Part shown: one piece after another, positions 25,091 through 33,923 of the stretch
How positions within the stretch are numbered: the stretch's first letter is position 1
Layout: the number at the start of each line of letters is the position of its first letter
Origin: Candidatus Fimivivens faecavium
Lineage (GTDB): Bacteria > Bacillota > Clostridia > Oscillospirales > Ruminococcaceae
Direction of reading: 5' to 3'
NCBI GenBank assembly: GCA_018716105.1
Contig: DVKH01000037.1
Span: 1-55,498, forward strand
Length of the DNA stretch: 55,498 bases
Translations under genes and position numbers: made by a program
The notes under the pieces: model-generated
What the model saw: only the letters and a program-made list of their open reading frames with translations
The model's database searches: none
What the model was told of the DNA's origin: nothing

Positions 25091-25651
25091 ATGAACCTGG
25101 ATCTGGAAGAAATCAGGACCGCCGCCGAACAGGCGGTCCGTGAGCTGCTGGAGGCCGCGCGGCTTACCGCGGGTTCCATTCTGGTGGCCGGCTGCTCGTC
25201 GAGCGAGATCATCGGCGAAAGAATTGGGACCGCGTCGAGCGCAGACGCCGCGAAGGCGGTTTTGGACGGCATCTATCCTGTCCTTCGGGAGCGCGGGGTT
25301 TTTCTCGCGGCGCAGTGCTGCGAGCATCTCAACCGCGCGCTCATCGTGGAGGAGGAGCTTGCCCTGAGGGAGCGGCTCGACCTCGTCAACGTCATCCCCC
25401 AGCCGAAGGCGGGCGGTTCGTTTGCGGCTGCGGCCTGGGCGGCGTTCGATGCGCCGGCGGCGGTGGAAGCCATCCGCGCCGACGCGGGGATGGACATCGG
25501 CTCCACCCTGATCGGCATGCATCTCAAACCCGTGGCGGTGCCTGTGCGCACCAGCGTCAGCAGGATCGGCCGCGCTTCGCTGGTGCTCGCGAGGACCCGT
25601 CCCAAATACATCGGCGGCGCGAGGGCGCATTACGATGAAAAACGGACATAA
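25091..25651 (+). CDS. UPF0340 / TIGR01440 family protein (YwlG-like)
   Basis: Conserved protein of 186 residues whose function is not known. It matches the YwlG pattern: helical N terminus, then ILVAGCSSSEIIGERIGTASS, AAQCCEHLNRALIVEEE, VNVIPQPKAGGSFA, and the C-terminal SRIGRASLVLARTRPKYIGGARA. The paired cysteines (QCCEHLNR) and AGCSSSE are conserved in the family. It starts 18 bases after the aldolase with GGAGGGG, so it may be on the salvage transcript. No membrane segments. Confidence 0.9.
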   Translation: MNLDLEEIRTAAEQAVRELLEAARLTAGSILVAGCSSSEIIGERIGTASSADAAKAVLDGIYPVLRERGVFLAAQCCEHLNRALIVEEELALRERLDLVNVIPQPKAGGSFAAAAWAAFDAPAAVEAIRADAGMDIGSTLIGMHLKPVAVPVRTSVSRIGRASLVLARTRPKYIGGARAHYDEKRT

Positions 25652-25668
25652 GTGTAAAGAAAAAACAC

Positions 25669-25697
25669 TTGACACCTGCGCCGCGGCCGTGTATAAT
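25669..25697 (+). promoter_or_regulatory. Consensus promoter of the ylxM-ffh operon
   Basis: TTGACA (25669-25674), 17 bases, TATAAT (25692-25697): a perfect sigma-A consensus. A small leader hairpin (CCGGCGG TTTG CCGCCGG) lies just before the ylxM ribosome site. Confidence 0.92.
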
Positions 25698-25782
25698 TCT
25701 CGTTGTGAATGGGGAATTCTGCCCTTTTACGGAAATTGATTCCGGCGGTTTGCCGCCGGTTCCAGGGACAGGAGGCGGCGGG

Positions 25783-26151
25783 TTGGCAAAGGATCTCGAA
25801 ATATCGGTGCTTTACGATTTTTACGGGGACATGCTGACCGAAAAACAGCAGGAGGTCATCGAGCTTTATTATAACGAGGATCTTTCCCTCGCCGAAATCG
25901 CCGCCCACAGCCACATCACCCGTCAGGGGGTCCGGGATTCGATCAAGCGTGCGGAAGCGCAGCTCCGCGAGTTTGAAGAAATGCTCGGCCTTGCGGAACG
26001 GTTTCATGAATTTAGGGACGCATTTTTGGAAATCTCAAAGAGTGCGAAGGAAATCGGCCAGATCAATTCAAAATTTTACTTTTCGAAAGAGATTGCCGAT
26101 CGGGCTGGGAAGATCGAATCGCTGACCGACCGGCTTTTACAGATCGAATAG
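25783..26151 (+). CDS. ylxM: YlxM family DNA-binding protein
   Basis: Small helix-turn-helix protein (122 residues) encoded before ffh in most Firmicutes and reported to associate with the signal recognition particle system. The N-terminal half shows the sigma-70 region 4-like HTH (LTEKQQEVIELYYNEDLSLA, then SHITRQGVRDSIKRAEAQL); the rest is helical and coiled-coil-like. The start is the TTG at 25783 with AGGAGG 7 bases upstream; the frame is open back to the promoter but no other site fits. ffh follows after 24 bases. Confidence 0.88.
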   Translation: MAKDLEISVLYDFYGDMLTEKQQEVIELYYNEDLSLAEIAAHSHITRQGVRDSIKRAEAQLREFEEMLGLAERFHEFRDAFLEISKSAKEIGQINSKFYFSKEIADRAGKIESLTDRLLQIE

Positions 26152-26175
26152 ATATGGAAAGAGGGGAGGGCGTAT

Positions 26176-27507
26176 ATGGCGTTTGAGGGTTTATCTGACA
26201 AGTTGTCGGCAGTTTTTAAAAAGATGAGATCCCGCGGAAAGCTCAAGGAATCGGATATCAAGGAAGTCATGCGCGAGGTGCGGCTCGCTCTTCTGGAGGC
26301 CGACGTCAACTTTAAGGTTGCGAAGGATTTCATCGCGGCCGTCAGTGAAAAGGCGGTCGGCGACGAGGTGCTCGAAAGCCTTACCCCGTCTCAGCAGGTG
26401 ATCAAGATCGTCCACGAAGAGATGACGCGCCTGATGGGAAGCGAAAACGTCCGCGTTAAATTCTCAAATAAGCTCCCGACCATCATCATGATGTGCGGGC
26501 TTCAGGGTTCCGGTAAAACCACCCACTGCGCAAAGCTTGCCAGGCATTTTAAGGAGATGGGGAAACGCCCGCTGCTGGTGGCCTGCGACGTCTATCGTCC
26601 GGCTGCGATCAAGCAGCTTCAGGTGGTTGGCGAGGCGGTTCGGGTCCCGGTCTTCGAGATGGGGCAGATCAGCCCGGTCGAGATTGCGAAAAATGCGATC
26701 CGCCGCGCAAAAGACCACGGCGACGATATTGTAATCCTCGACACAGCCGGCCGGCTCCACATCGACGAAGAGCTGATGGGCGAACTCAGGGAACTTAAGG
26801 AGACCGTTTCACCGCACGAAATCCTGCTGGTGGTCGATGCGATGACCGGCCAGGACGCGGTCAACGTGGCGAAGAGCTTTGACGAGGCGCTTGACCTGAG
26901 CGGCGTAATCCTCACAAAGCTCGACGGCGACACCCGCGGCGGCGCGGCGCTTTCCATCCGCGCCGTCACCGGAAAACCGATCAAATTTGCCGGCATGGGT
27001 GAGAAGCTCGACCAGCTTGAGCCGTTCTACCCCGACCGCATGGCCTCCCGAATCCTCGGGATGGGCGATATGCTGACCCTCATCGAGAAGGCGCAGGGCG
27101 CCGTCGATGAGAAGAAGGCCAAAGAGCTGGAACAAAAGCTCCGAAAAAACGATTTTACGCTCAACGACCTGCTCGAGCAGATGAAGCAGATCAAAGGAAT
27201 GGGGCCGCTCGGCCAGGTGCTCGGGATGATTCCGGGCATTAAAGTCGACGACGAACAGGCCCGCCAGGGCGAGAAAGAATTGAAGCGCACCGAGGCGATC
27301 ATTCAATCCATGACCCCCGCTGAACGGGAAAAGCCCTCGATCGTTTCGCCGTCGCGCAAGCGCCGCATCGCGGCGGGAAGCGGCACCCGGGTCGAGGACG
27401 TCAACCGGCTCCTGCGCCAGTTTGAGCAGATGCAGAAGATGATGAAGCAGCTATCCTCAAAAAAGATCCGCTCCCGCATGGGACGCTTCGGACTTCCAAT
27501 GGGTTAA
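26176..27507 (+). CDS. ffh: Signal recognition particle protein Ffh
   Basis: SRP54 GTPase that delivers nascent membrane proteins to the translocon with 4.5S/SRP RNA. It has 443 residues: N domain (1-90), G domain with G1 GLQGSGKTTHCAKLA (about 108), DTAGRLHIDEELM, TKLDGDTRGGAAL and the GMGEKLDQLEPF closing loop, then the methionine-rich M domain (about 300-443; QMKQIKGMGPLGQVLGMIPG, EQMQKMMKQLS). Length is typical. Start ATG has GAGGGG upstream. Part of ylxM-ffh-rpsP-khpA-rimM-trmD. Confidence 0.98.
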   Translation: MAFEGLSDKLSAVFKKMRSRGKLKESDIKEVMREVRLALLEADVNFKVAKDFIAAVSEKAVGDEVLESLTPSQQVIKIVHEEMTRLMGSENVRVKFSNKLPTIIMMCGLQGSGKTTHCAKLARHFKEMGKRPLLVACDVYRPAAIKQLQVVGEAVRVPVFEMGQISPVEIAKNAIRRAKDHGDDIVILDTAGRLHIDEELMGELRELKETVSPHEILLVVDAMTGQDAVNVAKSFDEALDLSGVILTKLDGDTRGGAALSIRAVTGKPIKFAGMGEKLDQLEPFYPDRMASRILGMGDMLTLIEKAQGAVDEKKAKELEQKLRKNDFTLNDLLEQMKQIKGMGPLGQVLGMIPGIKVDDEQARQGEKELKRTEAIIQSMTPAEREKPSIVSPSRKRRIAAGSGTRVEDVNRLLRQFEQMQKMMKQLSSKKIRSRMGRFGLPMG

Positions 27508-27568
27508 TCCGTTTTTTACCGCGAGGTAAAGATATAATTTAGCAGAACGAAATAGGAGGTGACAGATC

Positions 27569-27811
27569 ATGGCTGTTAAAATAAGACTTCGCCGCATGGG
27601 CGCGAAGAAGGCCCCGTTCTACCGGATCGTCGTCGCGGATTCAAGATATCCCAGAGACGGCAGATTCATCGAGGAACTGGGTTACTACGATCCGACCAAG
27701 GAACCGTCGGTCGTCAAGATCGACGCAGAAAAGGCGAAAAAATGGATCGCCAACGGCGCCCAGCCCACAGATACCGTCCGCACGATTTTCAAGAACAACA
27801 ATGTTCTTTAA
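27569..27811 (+). CDS. rpsP: 30S ribosomal protein S16
   Basis: bS16 of the small subunit, 80 residues. Characteristic start [25 protein letters not shown] is visible (first 20: [20 protein letters not shown]), followed by the GYYDPTKEP turn. RBS AGGAGG lies 8 bases before ATG. It sits in its usual place between ffh and khpA. Confidence 0.98.
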   Translation: MAVKIRLRRMGAKKAPFYRIVVADSRYPRDGRFIEELGYYDPTKEPSVVKIDAEKAKKWIANGAQPTDTVRTIFKNNNVL

Positions 27812-27829
27812 TCCGGATTGGAGGGCGCT

Positions 27830-28063
27830 ATGGAAGAACTGATCAAAGTCATCGCGAGGGGCCTCGTCGATGACAAGGACGCGGTGGATGTCACTGCGGA
27901 CGCGCCGATGGAGGACGGAACGGTTGTTTATCACCTCCATGTCGCGCCCGACGACATGGGCCGGGTGATCGGCAAGCAGGGTCGGATTGCAAAGGCGATC
28001 CGCACCGTTGTCCGCGCGGCCGCGAACAAAAAGAACGAGAAAGCCGCGGTTGAAATCGACTGA
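27830..28063 (+). CDS. khpA: KH domain RNA-binding protein KhpA
   Basis: Small (77 residues) single-KH RNA-binding protein. The KH GXXG loop is VIGKQGRIAKAIRTVVRAAA. In Firmicutes it pairs with KhpB/EloR and affects cell elongation and RNA binding. The frame opens at a TTG (27818), but the GGAGG there is the ribosome site for the ATG at 27830, 5 bases downstream. rpsP-khpA-rimM-trmD order is standard. Confidence 0.93.
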   Translation: MEELIKVIARGLVDDKDAVDVTADAPMEDGTVVYHLHVAPDDMGRVIGKQGRIAKAIRTVVRAAANKKNEKAAVEID

Positions 28064-28094
28064 CGGAACAGACTCTCGGTTACCGATGGACGGG

Positions 28095-28130
28095 AAGGGA
28101 AAGCGGCCTGCTGCTTTCCCTTTCTTTCTG
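28095..28130 (+). terminator. Hairpin between khpA and rimM
   Basis: 10-bp stem (28095-28104 / 28113-28122) followed by TCTTTCT. It may reduce read-through from khpA into rimM-trmD rather than stop it completely. Confidence 0.6.
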
Positions 28131-28187
28131 TCATAGAGAAACAAAAATTGCGCCGGACAGCCGGCGCGGAAAGGCGGGACCGACTTA

Positions 28188-28700
28188 ATGAAACAGTTTC
28201 TGGAATGCGGAAAGATTGTCGCAACCCACGGCGTTGCTGGGGAAGTGAAAGTTCAGCCGTGGTGCGACGGCCCGGACTTCCTCGCCGGATTCTCCAAGCT
28301 ATATCTCGGTGCAGGCGGGACGCCCCTGGAAGTGGAACGGTGCCGGAGCCACAAGAATATGGCGGTGGTGAAATTTCGCGGCGTGGACAATATGGACGCC
28401 GCGCTCGAACTCAGGGGGCGCGTCCTCTGGATCGACCGGGCCGAGGCCCCTATGGAGGAGGGCGAATATTTCGTCCAGGATTTGATCGGCCTGCGCGCCG
28501 TCGACGCGGACAGCGGCAGGGAATACGGCGTGGTCAGCGATGTGTCGGAGACCGGCGCGAACGACGTCTACCATATCCGCTTCCCGGACGGGAACGAGCG
28601 CCTGATTCCGGCGATCGGGCAGGTCGTCGTCGAAATCGCGCCCGAGAGGGGCGAGATGCGGATCAGGCCGCTGAAAGGGTTGTTTGACGATGAGAATTGA
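28188..28700 (+). CDS. rimM: Ribosome maturation factor RimM
   Basis: 30S assembly factor that binds S19 near the S13-S19 region. The 170 residues have an N-terminal beta-barrel (LECGKIVATHGVAGEVKVQP, the signature G-K-I-V-x-x-H-G-x-x-G) and a C-terminal PRC barrel (EYFVQDLIGLRAVD, IPAIGQVVVEIAPERGEM). The end overlaps trmD by 11 bases. RBS is weak (GGCGGG), consistent with coupling from upstream. Confidence 0.95.
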   Translation: MKQFLECGKIVATHGVAGEVKVQPWCDGPDFLAGFSKLYLGAGGTPLEVERCRSHKNMAVVKFRGVDNMDAALELRGRVLWIDRAEAPMEEGEYFVQDLIGLRAVDADSGREYGVVSDVSETGANDVYHIRFPDGNERLIPAIGQVVVEIAPERGEMRIRPLKGLFDDEN

Positions 28701-29454
28701 TATTGCGACGCTGTTCCCGGAGATGTGCGAGGCCGTGATGAATGAGAGCATTCTCGGCCGGGCGGTCCGCGCTGGCTTTCTCGAGGCCCGCTGCCACCAG
28801 ATTCGGGATTATACGGCGGACCATCTCAACCGTATCGACGACCGTCCCTACGGCGGCGGGAAAGGGATGCTGATTCAGGCGGACCCGCTCTACCGGACCT
28901 GCAAAGCCGTGGAAGAGCTGATCGGAAAGCGGCCGTACATCGTCTATCTCTCCCCAAAGGGAGCCGTGTTCCAGCAGAAAAAGGCGGTCGAATTATCAAA
29001 GCGGGAAAACCTCCTTCTGGTCTGCGGCCACTATGAGGGGGTGGACCAGCGGTTTATCGACGAAATGGTGGATGAAGAAATTTCGGTCGGCGATTTTGTG
29101 CTGACCGGCGGGGAGCTTGCGGCGCTGATTGTCGCGGACGCGGTCGCGCGGCTCTGCGACGGCGTGCTGGCGGATACGGTCTGCTTCACCGATGAGAGCC
29201 ACTTTTCCGGCCTGCTCGAGCACCCCCATTACACCCGCCCTCCTGTTTGGCATGGGCGCGAGGTCCCGCCTGTGCTGGTTTCCGGCAACCACGCGGTGAT
29301 CGAGCGTTGGAAACGGGATCGGGCGCTGGAGCTGACTCGAATCCGCCGTCCAGACATGCTGGAAACCGCGGACCTCACCAAAGAAGACCGGAAGTTTCTC
29401 GATGCGCTTGCCGCAGCAGAATCGGCCCGGGAAGCCGACCAGGACGAGGCGTAA
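28690..29454 (+). CDS. trmD: tRNA (guanine37-N1)-methyltransferase TrmD
   Basis: SPOUT methyltransferase making m1G37 and preventing frameshifting. It has 254 residues. Motifs: IDIATLFPEM start, RPYGGGKGMLIQADPLY, VYLSPKGAVF, LVCGHYEGVDQRFID (knot region with SAM binding), VGDFVLTGGELAA and the C-terminal HPHYTRPPVWHGREVPPVL. I use ATG 28690 (AGGG 10 bases upstream), which lies inside the end of rimM in another frame. Unusually, rplS (L19) does not follow. Confidence 0.97.
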   Translation: MRIDIATLFPEMCEAVMNESILGRAVRAGFLEARCHQIRDYTADHLNRIDDRPYGGGKGMLIQADPLYRTCKAVEELIGKRPYIVYLSPKGAVFQQKKAVELSKRENLLLVCGHYEGVDQRFIDEMVDEEISVGDFVLTGGELAALIVADAVARLCDGVLADTVCFTDESHFSGLLEHPHYTRPPVWHGREVPPVLVSGNHAVIERWKRDRALELTRIRRPDMLETADLTKEDRKFLDALAAAESAREADQDEA

Positions 29455-29944
29455 CGTCCCATGTTGGCACAGCGGCGACGGACTTGCGTTTGTTGCCGGG
29501 GCGAAGGTTGCCGGTGCGGGTACCGACGGCCTTTGCGCCGGCGGCGGCGTCCTGTTCCTCAAAACGCGATGGACTGGGGCGGCGGATAATTTTTCCTCAG
29601 GTTTTGGGGGGCGGCATTGTATGAACGGCGATCCCGGCGGCATTCTACGAAGGGGCGAACGCACTTGGAGCGGGTTCCCCCTCGGCCGCCTTGCAAGGGC
29701 TTTCGCTTGGCAGCGCTTGTTGGCCGTGTCCTGTATCGCGCTTTGCGCCTGCTCAAATACATTGGCGCCGCCAAAATCAAGCCCGCCGGCTGGACTTTGG
29801 CTTTTTTCCTACCGATCGGGTATTATGGACTAACGATGTTGAAAAATCTATGGTGATTATGCACAAGCGTTGAGCGATATTTCCCATTATTGATGCAATA
29901 TTGTAGAAAATGTTTGGAAGTGCCGCAATTTACCAAAGACATCA
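29455..29944. other. Gene-free interval after trmD
   Basis: About 490 bases. Several frames are open (for instance 29402-29833 and 29617-29856, plus strand), but they lack ribosome sites, overlap each other and resemble no family. Ribosomal protein L19, which usually follows trmD, is not encoded here. The sequence becomes AT-rich after 29820. Confidence 0.45.
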
Positions 29945-29973
29945 TTGACGCGCCCTGCCGCAAACCGTATAAT
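29945..29973 (+). promoter_or_regulatory. Promoter of the HPr gene
   Basis: TTGACG (29945-29950), 17 bases, TATAAT (29968-29973). Confidence 0.85.
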
Positions 29974-30028
29974 AAAAATAGATACAAACCAAATTTTTGG
30001 ATTTATGACACCGATAGGAGAGATTGCA

Positions 30029-30292
30029 ATGTTTATGAAGGAAGTAGCGGTTCAAAATCAGATTGGACTGCATGCTCGGCCGGCGACGTTTTTCATCCAA
30101 AAGGCGAACGAGTATAAGTCTTCTATCTGGGTTGAAAAAGAAGAGCGGCGCGTAAACGCCAAGAGTCTTTTGGGGGTACTTTCTCTCGGTATTGTCGGCG
30201 GCACTACCATCCGCATCATCGCGGATGGAACCGACGAGCAGACCGCAGTAGAGGCGCTGGTAAAGCTTGTGGAGACCGGTTTCGTCGAGTAA
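30029..30292 (+). CDS. ptsH: HPr family phosphocarrier protein
   Basis: Phosphocarrier of the sugar phosphotransferase system and, in Firmicutes, a regulator through Ser46. It has 87 residues. The active-site His is in GLHARPATFF (residue about 17) and the regulatory Ser in VNAKSLLGVLSLG (about 48), so both phosphorylation sites are present and it is HPr rather than Crh. Start ATG 30029 has AGGAG 8 bases upstream. It has its own promoter and terminator, and no ptsI follows; enzyme I must be elsewhere. Confidence 0.92.
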   Translation: MFMKEVAVQNQIGLHARPATFFIQKANEYKSSIWVEKEERRVNAKSLLGVLSLGIVGGTTIRIIADGTDEQTAVEALVKLVETGFVE

Positions 30293-30309
30293 ACAGCGAA
30301 CAAACGAGT

Positions 30310-30341
30310 GGTGTGCCGCCTCACGGCGGCGCACCATTTTT
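30310..30341 (+). terminator. Terminator of the HPr gene
   Basis: 11-bp stem (30310-30320 / 30325-30335), loop TCAC, then ATTTTTG. Confidence 0.85.
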
Positions 30342-30366
30342 GTTTTTGGAAAAGGAGGGAAGCGGG

Positions 30367-32262
30367 GTGGGCGTGAACCCGGAAAAGATAAAGCTTCTTC
30401 ACCAAAAAGCGCGCGCGCTCCCGTTGGAGCCAGGCGTTTATCTGATGAAGGACCAGAAGGGCGAGATCATCTATATCGGAAAAGCGAAGCTCCTGCGCAA
30501 CCGGGTGTCCAGCTACTTCCGCGCGCTGGACAAGCACACGCCGAAAGTCCTTGGGATGGTCGAGCATGTCGACCATTTCGACACCATCATCACCGGGAGC
30601 GAGTTTGAAGCGCTGGTGCTCGAGTGCAGCCTGATCAAGCAGCATACGCCGAAATACAACATCCTGCTCAAAGACGACAAGGGCTACAGCTATATGCGGA
30701 TCGACAATTCCGACTACCCGCGCATTACCGAGGTGAAACAGAAGCTCGACGACGGCGCGCGATACATCGGCCCCTATATGTCCGGCTGGGTGGTCAAGCA
30801 GACCGTTGACGAAGCGAACAAGGCGTTCCAGCTTCCAACCTGTAACCGGAACTTTCCAGCGGATTTTGGAAAAGGGCGGCCCTGCCTCAATTTCCATATC
30901 AAGCAGTGCATGGGCCTCTGCCGCGGCAGGATCAGCAAGGAGGAATACCGCGAGACGCTTGAACAGGCGGTGGACTTCATCCGGGGGGGCGGCGGGGCGA
31001 ACGCGATCGCCGTCATCCGGCAGAAGATGGAGGAGGCGGCGGAAAACCTCGAGTTTGAAAAAGCCGCGCGCCTGCGCGACCGGATCAACGCGATCAACCG
31101 TTTTTCGGAAAAACAGCGGGTCGTCTATGTAAACGTCGCGGACCAGGACGTCCTTGCTTTTGTGCAGGGGGCGAACGACATCAGCGCCGCAATCATCAAA
31201 TTCCGCGGAGAAAAACTGGTGGACAAGGCTTCCTTTCTGCTCAGGGGATCGACCGACGCGGAGGAGGCCAGAGGCGAATTCATCTCCCGCTATTACACCG
31301 ACCCGGCCCACGCCCTCCCGCCGCAGCTGACGGTGGACGGGGAAGTACCGGATCACGATCTGATTGAGCGGATGCTCACAGAGCGCGCCGGGCGGAAGGT
31401 GACGATCTTCCGGCCGCAGCGCGGCGAAGCGGTGCGGCTGGTCGAGATGGCGAAAAACAACGCCGCCGAGCTTCTCGCCGAACAGGTTCAGCGGACTGGA
31501 AAGGAGATCAGCGCGCTCGATGAGCTTGGAAGCCTGCTCGGGCTGAGCGCACCGCCGTCCTATATCGAATCCTACGATATCTCCAACATCGGCAGCGACG
31601 TCTTCGTCGGGGCGATGGTGGTGTTTGAGGATGGCCGCCCGCTGAAAAAGGCGTATAAGCGTTTTTCCATGCGCGGCGTCGAAAAACCCGACGACTACGC
31701 CTGTATGGCGCAGATGCTGGAGCGAAGGCTCACCCGGCTCCTTGCGCAGGAGGAGGACGGCGGCTCCTTCAACCGCCGCCCGGACCTCCTTCTGATCGAC
31801 GGCGGACGCGGGCATGTCGCGACGGTGAGGCGCGTGACCGAACGGCTTGGGCTGGACATCCCGGTGTTCGGCATGGTCAAAGACGACAGGCACCGCACCC
31901 GTGCGATCACTTCCGACGGGGCGGAGATCTCGATCAGTTCGAAACGGAGCGTTTTTACGCTGATCACGAATATTCAGGATGAGACCCATCGGTTTGCCGT
32001 CACCTATTCACGAAAGAAGCACCAGAAAAGCGGATTTGAACTTGCAATCCGGAACATCGGCGGAATCGGTCCCGCGCGGGCAAAGGCGCTTTATAATCAT
32101 TTTAAAACGCAAAAACGCATGTACGCCGCTTCCGCAGAGGAGCTCTCCTCTGTCAAAGGAATGACCCGGGCTGCGGCGGAGAACCTATATAGAGCGCTGC
32201 ATCCGCAGGGCCTGGAGTGCGGTCCGGATTCCGAAAATGCGGAAGATGACGAAAATAGTTGA
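30367..32262 (+). CDS. uvrC: Excinuclease ABC subunit C
   Basis: Dual-incision nuclease of nucleotide excision repair. It has 631 residues. Domains: N-terminal GIY-YIG nuclease (PGVYLMKDQKGEIIYIGKAK split as PGVYLM and IIYIGKA, about 20-45), UVR motif (MEEAAENLEFEKAARLRDRI, about 205), RNase H-like C-terminal nuclease (SYDISNIGSDVFVGAMVVF; LLIDGGRGHV) and tandem helix-hairpin-helix (IGGIGPARAKAL, VKGMTRAAAENLYRAL). Start: GTG 30367 with AGGAGGG 7 bases upstream; the longer frame runs through the HPr terminator. Slightly longer C-tail is acidic (ENAEDDENS). Confidence 0.97.
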   Translation: MGVNPEKIKLLHQKARALPLEPGVYLMKDQKGEIIYIGKAKLLRNRVSSYFRALDKHTPKVLGMVEHVDHFDTIITGSEFEALVLECSLIKQHTPKYNILLKDDKGYSYMRIDNSDYPRITEVKQKLDDGARYIGPYMSGWVVKQTVDEANKAFQLPTCNRNFPADFGKGRPCLNFHIKQCMGLCRGRISKEEYRETLEQAVDFIRGGGGANAIAVIRQKMEEAAENLEFEKAARLRDRINAINRFSEKQRVVYVNVADQDVLAFVQGANDISAAIIKFRGEKLVDKASFLLRGSTDAEEARGEFISRYYTDPAHALPPQLTVDGEVPDHDLIERMLTERAGRKVTIFRPQRGEAVRLVEMAKNNAAELLAEQVQRTGKEISALDELGSLLGLSAPPSYIESYDISNIGSDVFVGAMVVFEDGRPLKKAYKRFSMRGVEKPDDYACMAQMLERRLTRLLAQEEDGGSFNRRPDLLLIDGGRGHVATVRRVTERLGLDIPVFGMVKDDRHRTRAITSDGAEISISSKRSVFTLITNIQDETHRFAVTYSRKKHQKSGFELAIRNIGGIGPARAKALYNHFKTQKRMYAASAEELSSVKGMTRAAAENLYRALHPQGLECGPDSENAEDDENS

Positions 32263-32345
32263 CATTTTATGATAAAAAGGCGATAATTTTATGGTATGCA
32301 AAACCCCGCTTCGGTCTTGAGCCGGGCCCGAAAGGAAGGATTCTC

Positions 32346-32894
32346 ATGAGGGTGATTACAGGTACGGCCCGCGGCCGCAAGCTGATCGCGCCCGAAGGGC
32401 TGGAAACCCGTCCAACCTCAGATATGGCGAAGGAAGCGATGTTCAGCATCGTTCAGTTCGAGGTAGCCGGCGCGCGCGTGCTCGACCTGTTCGCCGGTTC
32501 CGGCCAAATTGGCATCGAGGCGCTTTCCAGAGGCGCGTCAGGCGCAGTCTTCGTCGATTCGTCGAAAGCGGCGCGCGATGCAATCCTTTTTAATCTCAAG
32601 TCGACCGGCTTTGAAGGCCGCTCCGCCCTTGTGTTTGCCGAGGCGGAAAGCTACCTGAAAAGCTGCCGGGACCGTTTTGACCTCGTATTCCTCGATCCGC
32701 CCTATCAATCCGGCCTTGTGGAACGGTGCCTGCCGCTGGTTGCCGGGCTGGTCCGTCCCGGCGGCGTGATCCTCTGTGAAACTGCGCGGGACGAAACAAC
32801 CCCGGAAGCGGCCGGCGTTTTCGGCCGGAAAAAAGAATACCGATATGGAAAAGCGAAGGTGACAACCTTTCGACGCGGGGAGGAATCATATTGA
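32346..32894 (+). CDS. rsmD: 16S rRNA (guanine966-N2)-methyltransferase RsmD
   Basis: SAM-dependent methyltransferase, 182 residues. Motifs: start RVITGTARGRKLIAPEG, RPTSDMAKEAMFSI, SAM-binding VLDLFAGSGQIGIEALSRGA and the catalytic (D/N)PPY as FLDPPYQ. I place the start at ATG 32346 (GAAAGGAAGG upstream), which gives the standard N terminus. The stop overlaps coaD by 4 bases. rsmD-coaD pairing is standard in Firmicutes. Confidence 0.95.
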   Translation: MRVITGTARGRKLIAPEGLETRPTSDMAKEAMFSIVQFEVAGARVLDLFAGSGQIGIEALSRGASGAVFVDSSKAARDAILFNLKSTGFEGRSALVFAEAESYLKSCRDRFDLVFLDPPYQSGLVERCLPLVAGLVRPGGVILCETARDETTPEAAGVFGRKKEYRYGKAKVTTFRRGEESY

Positions 32895-33394
32895 GAAGCG
32901 CCGTCTGCCCAGGGAGCTTTGATCCCATAACGCTTGGGCATCTCGACATCATCAAAAGGGCTTCCAAGCTGTTTGACCAGGTGATTGTGCTGGTGGTCGT
33001 CAACCCCGATAAAGCTCCGAGCTTTACACCCGAGGAACGCATGGAAATGATCCGGCTTGCGACGGCGGATATCGGGAACATCACCGTGGATTCCTACGAC
33101 GGGCTGCTGATCGACTATGTCCGGCGCACTGGCGCGGCCGCCATTGTAAAGGGCCTTCGGGCCGTATCGGATTTCGAATATGAGTTCCAGATGGCGATGA
33201 CCAATAAAAAAATGTATCCATATGCGGAAACGCTGTTTCTCACGACAAGCATGTACAACATGTACTTAAGTTCCAGCCTTGTCAAACAGATTGCTCGGTT
33301 TGGCGGGGATATTTCCGACTTTGTGCCGTTCCCGCTGCACAATTTCATTTATGAACGCCTGACGCAAGGAAGGGGGAGTTTCAATGAATATTGA
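32891..33394 (+). CDS. coaD: Phosphopantetheine adenylyltransferase
   Basis: Penultimate step of coenzyme A synthesis: 4'-phosphopantetheine plus ATP to dephospho-CoA. It has 167 residues, length typical. Nucleotidyltransferase motif PGSFDPITLGHLDII with the HxGH-like TLGH, KGLRAVSDFEYEFQMA substrate motif and the ISSSLVKQ-like YLSSSLVKQIA with FGGD. Starts at a TTG overlapping the rsmD stop, with GGGGAGG upstream. Ends inside the start of the next gene. Confidence 0.96.
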   Translation: MRSAVCPGSFDPITLGHLDIIKRASKLFDQVIVLVVVNPDKAPSFTPEERMEMIRLATADIGNITVDSYDGLLIDYVRRTGAAAIVKGLRAVSDFEYEFQMAMTNKKMYPYAETLFLTTSMYNMYLSSSLVKQIARFGGDISDFVPFPLHNFIYERLTQGRGSFNEY

Positions 33395-33845
33395 AGAAAT
33401 TTTGGACATGCTCGATGAACTTTTGGACAAAAGCTGGAGCCTGCCGCTTTCCGGCGGACGCAGCGTTGTAGACGACGAGAAAATCCGTGAGCTGCTCGAC
33501 GACATCCGCCTCAACCTTCCGACCGAGATCAAGCAGGCGAAGGCGATTGTCGCGGATCGCGCGGACATCATGGCTAACGCAAAACGGGAGGCCGACGCGA
33601 TTGTCCACCGGGCGGAAGACCGTGCCAGGGCGCTGATCGCGCAGGAGGAGATCGTCAAGGCCGCGCAGCAGAAGGCCTCTGAAATCCTTTCGCAGGCGCA
33701 GTCGAAGGCCAAAGAACTGCGGAGCGCTTCGCAGGAGTTTTCCGACGACATTCTTCGCCAGAGCGAGGAATCGCTTGCTAAACTGTTGACTGAGATCCGC
33801 TCGACCCGCCAGGCGATGCGGGTCGCGACTCGCCCGCATAAATAG
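33384..33845 (+). CDS. Coiled-coil protein encoded after coaD
   Basis: 153 residues, mostly a long amphipathic helix (about 50-135) rich in A, E, K, R, Q, resembling ATP synthase b/E-type stalk helices (AKREADAIVHRAEDRARALI; QKASEILSQAQSKAKELR). The N-terminal 20 residues (MNIEEILDMLDELLDKSW) match what is often found after coaD in Clostridia, sometimes annotated simply as ATPase or cell-division-related. No membrane segment or catalytic motif. It overlaps coaD by 11 bases and ends at a strong terminator. Function unknown. Confidence 0.75.
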   Translation: MNIEEILDMLDELLDKSWSLPLSGGRSVVDDEKIRELLDDIRLNLPTEIKQAKAIVADRADIMANAKREADAIVHRAEDRARALIAQEEIVKAAQQKASEILSQAQSKAKELRSASQEFSDDILRQSEESLAKLLTEIRSTRQAMRVATRPHK

Positions 33846-33852
33846 CCGCCGC

Positions 33853-33886
33853 TGCCGGAACCAAAAGGATGGTTCCGGCATTTTTT
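33853..33886 (+). terminator. Terminator of the uvrC-rsmD-coaD region
   Basis: 11-bp stem (33853-33863 / 33870-33880) with loop AAAGGA and six T. Confidence 0.92.
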
Positions 33887-33923
33887 GTAAAAAATTCATT
33901 TACAATTATTTACAGACCGGCTG

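Noticed and set aside
29402-29856. Open frames after trmD, including a possible small membrane protein
   Set aside because: No ribosome site, mutual overlap, and no similarity to L19 or any family I know.
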